Of a stretch of DNA of 64,000 nucleotides, positions 10,393 through 21,330 are shown piece after piece (the stretch's first letter is position 1; every line of letters starts with the position of its first letter). The notes beneath the pieces are model-generated. The model saw only the letters and a list, made by a program, of their open reading frames with translations, did no database searches and was not told the DNA's origin. Source of the DNA: Rosellinia necatrix (Eukaryota; Ascomycota; Sordariomycetes; Xylariales; Xylariaceae); assembly GCA_021209875.1 (NCBI GenBank), contig JAGYVD010000005.1, forward strand, positions 2,356,001 to 2,420,000. Reading direction: 5' to 3'. The position numbers were made by a program, and so were the translations under genes.

Positions 10393-11742
10393 TTACTCGA
10401 AAACAATCCTGTTCCTTAGCTCACCGATACCGGGGAGCGAGATCTCAACCACATCGCCGTCGTTCAAAAACTGCTTTGGCTTCATAAACGCGCCGACGCC
10501 CGCCGGCGTCCCCGTCATCACGGCCGTGAAAGCTGGGATTGTAGTGCCTACATAATTCACCATATATCAGCGTGTTTCTCGACAACGCGAGGTTAAAACG
10601 TTCGTAACTAATACAGCCCCGTAAACAAAATAAAGAAAAAGTGCTCTGTCTCTCTTTTTCTCTCTCTTATCTTTTCCCCCTTTTTTTTTTTTCGCAAGAC
10701 AGGGATACGGTGTATAAACGAATAAAACGCCACGTACCTTGGCTCATGAAACTAAGTATCGCAGCGGGCCCGAACACCATGTCCACCTCGAAATCGGCCT
10801 CCTGGCGCGGCTCGCCGTTGACGGCGAGCGTCATACGCGCGGTGGGCAGCGAGGCCGAGAAGGCGCCGCGGGCGACCAGCGCCGGGCCGATGGGCGCGAA
10901 GTGGTCGAAGGCCTTGGCGTAGAAGAACTGCCCGCCGCCGCGCTCCGGCAGCTGGAAGAGGCGGCAGGACAGGTCGTTCCCGACGGTGTAGCCAAGGATC
11001 GCGTCCGCAGCCTCGGCCTCCGTCGCGTCCTTGCATGTCCTTGACGTCACGAAGACGAGCTCAGCCTAAATTTTCCCCCTCATTTGATTAATTTCATGTC
11101 AAACCACTTTTTTGGACTAGGTATTTGGTAGGGACTTGGGTTTTTGAGGATGAATAAGAGCGGGCGGCGGGGGCTGCGGTGAAATAGGGGTAAAAATAAG
11201 ACAGGACAAGACATAACGAAATGGGACGAAGCCTACCTCGTAGTCAGGATAGCTCGCCGCACAATACTTGTTCATAACGATGTCCTGGCCGGGGCTTGCC
11301 AGTGATGCTGCCGGCTTCGTCCAGAGCGGCGGTGATTGGCTGGTTTGAAGCTAAGGGAGTTCTCGTGAGTAGGGGAAGGGCACAAAACGGGTTTGGATTC
11401 TTTAGCTAGACGTACACTGGCCTCGATCGCGTGGCTTTTGTAATTCAAACCTACACAGTAGATTGGCAAGTCATGGCGTAGCAACGGAGCGAGAAGCTAT
11501 ACGAAAGGTTACCACAAGTCGCCTTTCTCTTCATATTGGAGCTAACAGCGCCTCTCTATTCTGCTTACCTCTTGTAACCTCACTGTCTCTGGATTGATTC
11601 TCGACAGCAACTCTTCAAACGAATTGAAGGCTGTAATCTGCGAACCGGCTGCCGGGATCGCAGAATTCAAGTCCCCTAAATCTGCAAAGTAGATCCTCGC
11701 GTTCTCCGACTTGAACCGGATGAGTTTCGTGAAGGACTCCAT
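10393..11742 (-). CDS. Fumarylacetoacetate hydrolase (FAH) family protein
   Basis: Five exons on the minus strand (11742-11569, 11496-11416, 11350-11237, 11065-10738, 10547-10393) give 283 aa, the usual size of small fungal FAH-domain proteins. Seen: VGLNYKSHA (family entry motif), the metal-binding acidic stretch PDYEAELVFV, GYTVGNDLSCR, FEVDMVF with a candidate third metal ligand, and the C-terminal MTGTPAGVGAFM and LNDGDVVEISLPGIG. Members cleave C-C bonds or hydrate/decarboxylate ring-fission products (for example 4-oxalocrotonate decarboxylase or acylpyruvase types). Placed between a ring hydroxylase and an ALDH it is a good candidate for a lower meta-cleavage step; reaction and substrate are inferred. 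Exon 4 is markedly GC-rich compared with its neighbours, and intron 4 carries a T12 tract. Confidence 0.9.
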
Positions 11743-12542
11743 GGTGAGAGGGGTATGAGTGATGAGAGTGGTGTCGTGTTATCACAACAAGTGCATCAAG
11801 TTGTGTGAGTGAAGGGACAGTTCACGATAGCGATCGAGTGAAACGAGTAAGCTGGGATCACTTAACTGCCAAAGAGATGATCCGGCCGAGTGTCTGTGCC
11901 GGAACCGTGCCTCGGGGGAAGTTAGTCCTGTACACCATAACGTGAAGACCGGAAAACTAGATGCGAATACCGCAGTCCTCTCGGATCTATTTCGAATATC
12001 GTCAAAACGTCGCGATGCGCGCCAACAATATGAAATGCGCACGCGCTCTGCCAGGGCTCCTGTATCCGATTACTGAGCCACCGGCGGAACTTAGGGCCCC
12101 ATCCGGAGCATCTGGATAGGCATTGGGCCGATAGGGTAACCTCAATTATGCCGTATATTCGGCCGTTGGTTCCATTAGCTGCCTTATACATGCGCCTTTA
12201 ATAAATACACTTGCGCCTGTAAACATAATTGGTCCCGCATTACTATGGGAGATGCTCTATCGTTCCGATCTCTATCTTTCCGGCGAGCTTGACGTCCTCA
12301 ATGCCCGCCGAGGTTAGGTGGCCCGCGCATCACAAGACGACGAGATTCAAAATTGTCACCAGCATATTGGCGCGCAAGAGCAGATATAGTCACCAATATT
12401 ATCATTAGTTGGAGACTTTGCGAATGCTGATGTACAAGCCATTCATTCCGTGAAATTCATACAGCCGTGATATCATTTCAATGCAAATATCAACACCCAG
12501 ATTAGGGATACCCTAATGCCTGTTTTTACCCATAAATCCAAC
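11743..12542. other. Intergenic between FAH-family gene and ALDH
   Basis: No supported gene. Contains the upstream region of the FAH-family gene and the 3' flank of the aldehyde dehydrogenase; open frames here lack domains. Confidence 0.6.
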
Positions 12543-14323
12543 TTAGAAAAGCGCTCCGCCTAGGCGGATAGAAACTGACTTATTCTGTGTGTAGTTAGCA
12601 AGCGCGGCTTCTCCGAGCTCGCGACCGATGCCGCTCTCCTTGAAACCACCGAAGGGTAGCTGGTGGTGTATCATGTTGTAGCCTACTCTATTGTTAGTCT
12701 AGAGCAAGGGAAAGGGGTACCATCTACGTACAGTTGACCCAGACCGTGCCTGCCTTAAGGCTATTGCTTACGCGGATGGCCGTGTTTAGGTCATTAGTGT
12801 GCACGGCGGCAGCAAGGCCGTACGTGCTGTCATTGCCTAGTTTGATAACCTCGGCCTCGTCCTTGAACTTGGCGATGGCACAAACCGGTCCAAAAATCTC
12901 CTCTTGCATGATCTTCATATCGGGGGTGACGTTGCTGAAGATGGTAGGCTTGATGAAATAACCCTTGTCACCGAGGCGCTCACCACCTGTCTCGACGGTA
13001 GCACCGCCCTTCTTGCCCTCGTCGATATAACCCATGATCCGGTCGAACTGAAGTTGGCTGACTTGGGGTCCCTGGAAGGTCTTCTCGTCGAATGGGTCAC
13101 CAACAGAATTTTGCTCCGCCCGCTTCTTGAAGGCTGTGATGAACTTGTCATAGATGCCCTCCTGAACGTAGATACGAGAGCCGGCACAGCAGCACTGGCC
13201 GTGGTTGTAGTAAATACCAAAGTTAACCCATGAAATGGCTTGCTCGATATCGGCGTCGTTGAAAACAATGTTGGGGGACTTGCCACCCAGTTCGAGTGTC
13301 ACCTTTTTCAGGTTGGAGGCGGCAGCTGCTTTCATAATGGTACGACCGACGATGGTTGAGCCAGTGAAGGCAACCTTGTCAATGTCCATGTGGGATGAAA
13401 TGGCGGCACCAGCGATCCTGCCGAAACCAGAGATGATGTTCACAACGCCGGCGGGGAAGCCAGCCTCCTTGACCAGGTTCGCGAACACCAGAGCGGACAG
13501 CGGAGTCTGCTCAGCCGTCTTGAGGACGATGGTGTTACCGGTGGCCAGGGCGGGGCCAATCTTCCAGGCCAACATCAACAGGGGAAAGTTCCAGGGAATG
13601 ATCTGGCCGCAGACACCGAGCTACATGGTTCCGTTAGTCTCTTGGCGCTGGTGGTTGCGTTCCGCGACGTGGATGTGCAAACTCACAGGCTCTGATTTTG
13701 TGTAGTGGAAGGACTCTTGGTTGATGTCGATTGTCTTGCCGTGGATCTTGTCGGCCCAACCACCGTAGTATCGGATGCATCCGGCGACGGCACCAACATC
13801 TCCGCGGGCCATTGTAATGGACTTGCCGTTGTCCAGAGACTCGACGGCAGCGAGGAGGTCCAGGTTCTTCACGACAAGGTCGGCAAGATTCGTTAAGTAT
13901 TGCCCACGCTGCTGGGGCGTGGTTGTGTGCCATGTCGTCTCAAACGCCTTGCGGGCAGCGGCTACGGCGATGTCGACATCCTTCTCTGTGGCTTCGGAGA
14001 CGGAGCAGATGGCCTCCTCGGTGGTGGGGTTGACGACCTCGAACGACTTCTTCTCAACACCTTCTACCCACTCATTGTTGATGAACCTGTGAGACACAAC
14101 CCGAGGAGATCAGCACAAGGGACAGCCAGCACAGAAGGGGGGGGTGGGAGTACAGGGGATAGCACAAGGGGACAGGCAGTACGAGGGGCGGTATACAAGG
14201 AATGGTGTAAATGACAAGTGGGGGGGGGTTGTCGATAGCTGTCTGTGTTGTGGGCACTCACAATCCAGTAGGCTGCGTGTAAGCGCCTGTAATTGGCGTC
14301 TTCAGCTCAACGCTTAGAGGCAT
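12543..14323 (-). CDS. NAD(P)-dependent aldehyde dehydrogenase (AldA-like)
   Basis: Four exons (14323-14262, 14086-13687, 13620-12732, 12682-12543) give 496 aa, the normal ALDH length. Oxidises aldehydes to acids. Seen: [10 protein letters not shown] and FTGSTIVGR (cofactor binding), general-base Glu in LELGGKSPN near residue 264, catalytic Cys within GQCCCAGSR near 297-299, EEIFGPV, and the C-terminal [15 protein letters not shown]. The start [10 protein letters not shown] precedes a 62-nt first exon; the next exon alone would look like a start at MSH, which is an artefact of intron read-through. It lies beside catabolic genes and could act on a semialdehyde product, but the sequence resembles general cytosolic acetaldehyde-type enzymes, so cluster membership is uncertain. 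Confidence 0.94.
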
Positions 14324-17300
14324 GTTGTCGATTTAAGAATAATAATTGGGAAGGCGGTGGATTGGGCCCGATGGTTAGGCTTGATGGTAGGCTTTGTGGA
14401 TGGGCTCAATGGATAGAGGAGACTTTATTTTGGGCAGAATCGCGTCCGACGGTTATGACGGAGAGAACTGGCTTCGAAATGGCTTCGAACCGACTGGAAC
14501 CGAAGCTCTTTTTATCCTCGCTGCACGCTTCTCGGAAGGAGGGGCAAGGATCGGGGGAGCCCCGAGCGGGGTAGGTGTCACTGGGGGCGAGCGGCGAGGA
14601 GGGGAGAATGGGTCTACCACAGATTTCCTACTTGGGGAGGGGTGACGGGATCTGATTGGCCCGCTGGTCCACGGCCAGCGCGCAGGGGCCTGAGACCGAG
14701 TCAAGCAGGCCTTCGGTCACCTTCAGCGACGATGAAGAAGCCCACCCAAGACCCACTCGAGCCGCAGCTGCTTCCGCATTGTTCTCTGTACCTTGGGTAT
14801 GTCGAACGGAGCTACGGAGTTCTGATCACACACTCTTCCACCAAACTACCCCGGTTTTGGGGGACGATATGTCACATCCATCTGCACAAGGAAGACATGC
14901 TAAGCCAGCTTTGCAGAGAGCTTGCTTTCATCCGCATGGTACTCTCCTCATACCTAGCCTAACCTACTACGTAGTACGTAGTACGTTATTGTCGACACCG
15001 CATTAGGGAGCCGACATTAGTGTACGGGTATGTAGTAACAGAATGAAATGATCCAGCAAGTGAAACTTTCCAACGTCCATCTAATAGAAACATCGCCTAT
15101 CTCGTAGCCTTGCACTGTACTTGCCCTTTTGATAGCCGAGTCCCCTTTCCTCGAAAACCGGGAATACAGCACCTACATCAAGGTCTTCGCTTCCCCGACA
15201 CGGTGCTACGCCACTAAAGTCACTTTTAATGTACAATATTAATGCTGGCAACAACTCGCGTGCCATTGGCAGCGCTCCGACCTCCATTGTGTCACTGGGC
15301 GTTCGAATCCAGCCACGCCGCATGAACGGCTCTATGGTACCACAATGTGCTATCTCATGGGCCAGAGGTCCAGCCTGTTAGCAACGGAGCCATGGGCAGA
15401 CCATGGGGCAGCCTTGTTTGAAGGCTAAGAAGCGAGCTAGGTGCTGCATTGTTGCGTTTAGCTTCGTTCCAACGGCGCAATGGAACCTTTAGCCCGGGTT
15501 AGTAACTACTTAACATGGGCTATCGAAGACAACCAGGGGTTAGAGTAAGCCTATTATGCCCACTCTCCGGCACTCCAGGCTCTGTCCGGGTTCTCTGATA
15601 CCTATTCCCCCTACCCCTCATCTACTCGCGCGCTACCACTTGCACAGTAAAGGATGGGCTGACCATGAATGTCGCGTGCAGGGTCGAGTTGAGACATGTA
15701 ATAGTAGGTTTCATAGATAGGGAGGGAGAATCCGAGTCTTGACTAACCCACAGGTGCCGACGCAGACTCTTCCAGTGCTCAACTGAAAACCAGAATGTCC
15801 ATACCGGCACCTACAGTATCATATGGAAATAAGGTTGTGCTGGGCATCGGCTTGCTCTGCACACAGATACCTAACCTACCTACCTAGGTAGACTACCAGA
15901 CCGAAATGTAGATAGACGACGTGATCAGCGACAGCGACGACGGGAGCAGGAATGGCAGGAATGGGAGACCCAACCTAAAACCCCACAAGGGACTAAAATT
16001 TCCCCACAACCGTCAGGGTCATCCGCTTATGACGTGGACGGCCGAGGGGCAATATTTTCTCACTAACCTTTTGGGCTGAGCCAGCCTGTTCTAGGCGCCC
16101 CAGGCGGACAAAGGGAAGCTTCGAGGGAGCCGCTTAATGGCTGCCTTTATTTCCGACCTCACATCGGCGTTTATCAGTCATGGTGGAACAAACAGCATGT
16201 CAGCGGAAATTAGTAAACGCCACCATCAAACCGGTCAGTTTTTACATCCCTCCCCAAACATTCGCAAACATGGGGCCGTACCCCGCGGGGTAGCTGATGA
16301 TTCTAGAGTATGGTCTTTTATAATGGCAAAAGGCGATTTGTTGGGGTTGTACCTGCCCGCCCATTGGTTTTCTAATGGGTAGCATGTCGGAGATGGCTTT
16401 TTCGGGACCTAGGTACTTGCCATGCCCTGCCTTAGGCAATTGCTTGGGTAATCAGAACCCAAACCCAATCTGCACTATGTATTCATAATACCACACACAC
16501 AAGTGGATATCTAGCCCATACCAATGCCTGTACCTGTACCTACCTAGCTAACTAGGCAATCAATCCTATTCTCCAATACTTAGCATTCTTTATTTATCAA
16601 GTTTCAATTCTATAGATATTTCATGTCATGCTTGGATATGTAGCTCCATGGATTTCGGTAAATATGTCGCGCTTGCTAGGCAGACAGACGCTGTGCTGGG
16701 GAGACATATGGCTGCCTAGGTGGTGGTCGGACCCTTTATTCGGGATAACAATGACCGAGGCCAGAGCAGTCTTGAGATTAGTTTCGTATCACTAATAACC
16801 TGAGGAGCATATAGTTATATACCGGTCGAACTCCTCCTTTCGTTGAAACTGAGAAGAATAATATACGGGGGAGAGTCGCGCAGCGTTGGAATAGCAAGCA
16901 CACAGGCACAACAGAGGACCGTAGAAGAGTGATACGTACCCTATGCATATCAAGGAAGGATATACGAAATATAATCATAATTTACCTACCTAGGCACCCA
17001 GATAGATAGGTAGGTAACTTATTCGTAATAGTGTACCTACTTGGCCATTGAATATGTGAATGCAGACGCGGTTACTCTCGGGCTTAACTGGGCACTATGG
17101 TGCCTGGGCTAGTAGTATTATTAAAGCCGTAGGGACCTGGGTAGGTAGGTAGGTAAGTACTAAGGTACCTATGTAAAGTAGATACCTAGCTCCGAACCAG
17201 TGATAAGGGGTTTCTAACTCCCCAGGCTCTAAGGCGGTTGTGTATCATATCGATAAGCACAGTCGGGGCAGGAATTGAGGGCACGCTGGCGGCGCCCCAT

Positions 17301-17425
17301 CTAATTTTTCTGAGGTGTCAGCATCGTCATGCGACATTGCCAACACGAGGGCAGCAGCAAACACCAATTACAAGCAATTCTCATGATACCGAAGGACATG
17401 GTTTCAGCGCATCATAACTCGAACG
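14324..17425. other. Gene-poor intergenic region
   Basis: Three kilobases without a supported gene. Open frames around 14.3-15.0 kb, 15.1, 15.6 and 16.2 kb have no recognisable domain and no intron structure. TACCTAGGTA-type tracts occur near 15868-15893, 16530-16560, 16980-17040 and 17140-17195. The left part is the promoter of the ALDH and the right end that of the Tbf1-like gene. Confidence 0.65.
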
Positions 17426-20425
17426 ATGGCCGATGTTGAAGCGGCCATTGCAGCCGCCATGAGCGCGGCTGCACCAATTGCCCCGCCCATGAGTGAGTAC
17501 TCCGTGCAGCCGTCCGTCTCATCCCCCTTCCTGGTCTCGTAGACGGGCCGGGCCCTGCTCCGAGGCCGTTCCGGGCCGTTCGCGTATCTGATGCCATGGC
17601 ACAGGCCCCGTGATCAAGACCGAGCCATTCGCTGGGGATGCCATGGCCATCGACTGCGAGCCTCCTCTGCCGTCACAATCACCGCAATCGCCACACACGC
17701 CTCTGAAGCGATCTCGCTCGCCGAACGATGGCACCGTCGCCGATGGCGATGAGCGCCGGGACGAGAAGCGAATGAAGATGGAGTCCGCTGTGGAGGATGA
17801 CCTGGACGAAATTGCGCGAATGGTCCAAGCCGTACAGGCCTCCGTTATGAAGGAGTTCCTCGCGGCCCCGGCTCCGAATGTAGAACACGAACCCGAACCT
17901 GAGCCTCAACACGCACCCGAGTCCCGTCGCGAACCCGAACCGGGACTTGAGCCTCTACCCCATCCAGAGCAGTCGGACGAAGTCTTCGAGACCACGGAGC
18001 ATGAACAGATCAACCTCGAGGCTGCCCTGGAGGCCGCTCTGGAACAGCAGCGCTCACCATCGGGCGATGCGGAGCCGAGGCCCGACACCCTATGGAACAA
18101 CCCACGAGACTATACACGCAGGAAGCATATCATCCCGGCACTTGGTGCTTTGGTTAGTCCTGTGGACCTCGAGGCGATATGCGAAGCGCGGCTGACATGG
18201 TACTAAGGCTGTTGACATGCTGATAGCTCTGTCGGAGCAAACGTTGGAGGATACCGTAGCCACCTTGACCAGCGACCCTGAATCCGACATCACCAAGGAA
18301 TACACAGTGTTACGAGGTGCATTCGACCTACAGCGAAGACAGTTATCACATCCTCATGAGGCACGACCCTTTCTCGATGCCAGTAAACTCGGTATCAAGG
18401 ATCAAACCAGAGAGGTAGTCCGGATCGCCAATCTTGCTTCAACATGTGCTAGCATATTTGGCACAAACGAAATAACCCTGGAGGAAGTGAACAACCATTT
18501 CCTACGCATATTCGTCCCTGAAGGTCGGACTTTATCTCATGACGCCGCGGAGCTGTACTTGGGTTTAAAAACACAGCTGTTTCTAGCTGTTTTAGAAAGC
18601 GACCTGGACAAAACCAAGATGAGGCTTCTTGAAGACATCTTCGTCGTGAATGTCGAGCATTCTTTGCAATCCCACCACCCCCATATCCCCTTAACAACCG
18701 ATGAACTCGACTTCGTTGCCAATTCGAAAGCACGTAAGGTGATGCTCTCGGTAGCCTCCGCTCCCGCGAACAGTATTCGTAAGCCTCGTACGCCTTATCA
18801 CGGCCGATTTCATGACTATTGACACGCGCGCTAGATACGCTAAGCAAGCAGTTCACGTACGAGGCCTTCTTAGATGGTCTTAGCACGTACCTCAACGATA
18901 ACATCAACAGCATCCAAGCCCAGGTGTCGAGCAAAATAGATGTGAAGCTTCTGACCGGAAGCCCTACCCCGGCTGATAGTGGCACGCACGATCTAACAAG
19001 CGAGTTTGACCTGAACGCCGCGATAGCTGAAGCGTCGCGGGCAGCAGCACAAGACGTATTCCAGCCTAATGACGAAGCAAAGACGTTCGACGACCTATCT
19101 GCTTTCCTCACAGAGAACGTGTCCAGAGCAGTTGAGCAGTCAAGACAGGCGGCCGCCAGTATAGAATTGCCGTCCTCTGTTGCTTCAGCTGCCGAGAGCG
19201 CATCAAGAGCCACAGCCTTGGCGTTAGAAAGCATCGCGAGGAACCAATATCACCCAACAGCGTTGCCTCATGCATCTAGTAAGTCGAACGATAAATCACA
19301 TTCTTGAAGCATATCAACTGACAAACTCTAGGTCAAACACAACCCCCGACCAACCATCACAACTACCAGCCTCAACACCCCCAGACCTCACAGTATCTCC
19401 CATATCAACAGCCGCAGCCACAGCAGCAGCCAGTAGCCAACATACAGACAAACTACCAAGCCCCGAACGATCACTTGCCTCCAAACCAAAGCGACTCAAC
19501 ACCTGCTCTCTATGAGCGAGCTCGACAAGCTGCTGCGGCACGATCCTCGACTCATGCTCGGCGCGAAGGCTCTCATTCCACTAGACGGCCTTGGAGCCCA
19601 GAAGAAGAGAAGGCACTAATGATGGGACTTGATATGGTGAAGGGTCCACACTGGTCACAGATTTTATCCCTATTCGGTCCCAACGGTTCGATTAGCCAAA
19701 TACTGGCGGATCGGACCCAGGTTCAGCTAAAGGATAAGGCTAGGAATTTAAAGCTTTTCTTTTTGAAAACAAATTCCGAGATGCCTTATTACCTGCAATG
19801 CGTTACAGGAGAGTTGAAGACCCGAGCACCTACTCAAGCTGCTAGGAAAGAGGCAGAAGAAAAGGCCAGGATGAACTCTGAAGAGCATCAGGCACATGTG
19901 AACGGGATCCTGGCATTGGCAGGAGGCCTTCAAAACAACGCGACCCAGATATCTAGTCCTTCTAAAGCTGTCTCTAGCAGTAACTTAACTCAGCAGCAGC
20001 CACCTCATTCTCATTCACAAACCACACCCGTTCTGTCGCGACAGCCGGCACAGCCCATGGCTTCTATCCACCCACCTCGTCCGGTCATGCCGGCGCCCCA
20101 GCCAGTCAGTTTACCTACCCTAACACCAACTAGTCAACAACAGCAAATGCAACCATCTTCAGCACAACAACCCATATCGAGGCCTGAAAACCCACCAATA
20201 CCACAGGCACCATGCATATCAGACCCAAGCAAACCACAGCAAGAAGCCATAGCAATAATAGAGGCAGCGACGTTACCGGACCATAGCGGTTTAAGCATTG
20301 AAGACCAAGCCCTTCTTAGTCTTAAAGCTGCCATGGAAGGTGAGTCCACCGCAGTCACACAGTCGGTAGCTGCCTCAATTAAACAGGAGGAAAATGTTAG
20401 ACATAGCAATACATCGGTAGCATGA
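17426..20425 (+). CDS. tbf1: Tbf1-like telobox (Myb/SANT) DNA-binding protein
   Basis: Five exons (17426-17492, 17605-18152, 18208-18778, 18835-19278, 19332-20425) give 907 aa. The Myb-type domain sits near residues 629-690: [16 protein letters not shown], then [12 protein letters not shown], then the telobox-like third helix [14 protein letters not shown]. The upstream half (about residues 190-480) is alpha-helical in character and fits the TRF-like dimerisation region of Tbf1 proteins. The stretch before the Myb domain is rich in Gln and Pro, and the C-tail is Pro/Gln-rich. Tbf1-type proteins bind TTAGGG-like sequence at subtelomeres and at promoters of ribosomal and snoRNA genes. In fungi a related architecture serves telomeres (Taz1/TRF), so the exact ortholog is uncertain. 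It converges on the MINDY gene. Confidence 0.85.
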
Positions 20426-21330
20426 GGTGACATGTTCATTATACGGAGCATGGCACATCAATTTCGGTTATTTACTTGGTGTAGAGTGCTTGTGATACCT
20501 ACCTATCCTATAATTTTCTATTTGATACCCAGGGTTGGATTGATTTGTAGGCTACCTATTTAGGTATACGAGGAATAGCTATATACAAGGCATGATATAA
20601 CGCTATCTATGAGGAACAAGTGCTTTTAAGCTGATAACTATATTTTATATCATGTAAAAATCCCATGCACAGCTTGCTAAGTCTCTAGACCTGAATCGAA
20701 GGAACGTGTTAGTGAGGGTGTGTTGAATATCTTAACTGCCTATTTTCCTACCTAGGTAGCTTTCGTGGTCTCACATCATATACCCTCGTCTTGTTAAATT
20801 CGCACTAAGATAATCCATCTAATAGAGCCTACCCCTTTGTCTCTCAAGTCATATCGAACTTCCGAAGCCCCGGCTAGCCCCGACTCCTCAGGTGAAATTT
20901 CTGCGTAATTACGCTCTATGTTCACGATTCCAAAGGATATTGCATGGTAGCATTAATTCATTCTGATGCTAGAAAAGTTTGGTTGTCAGGATTCTATATC
21001 ATCATAACTATACTACCCACAACGAAAGTGGGACAAGAAAGGGAACATTATATAACCCGTCAGGTGGACGGCGGGAGTATATTTAAAAATAAATATGGCT
21101 ATATTTAATTTTGTTAACCTTCAAGCGTAAAACAGGGGTCTTCCTTAGAGCATTGCATAGAAGCCCTCCCGGGATGCCTGCTCGTTTCCCATAACATTGT
21201 CCATGCAATGCATGTGCCAAAATCACCCAGCCAGATAAGGCCCTGCGCCATCAAAACCAATGATTTCCGTCACCTATACCAGCCTGTATGTCCGCTATGT
21301 CCAAATACCCGTGAATGGAACCAGCGTCTA
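20426..21330. other. Convergent 3' region between tbf1 and MINDY genes
   Basis: No gene seen. Short AGGTA/CCTAGG tracts occur near 20560 and 20745-20760; the rest is AT-rich 3' flank. Confidence 0.6.
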
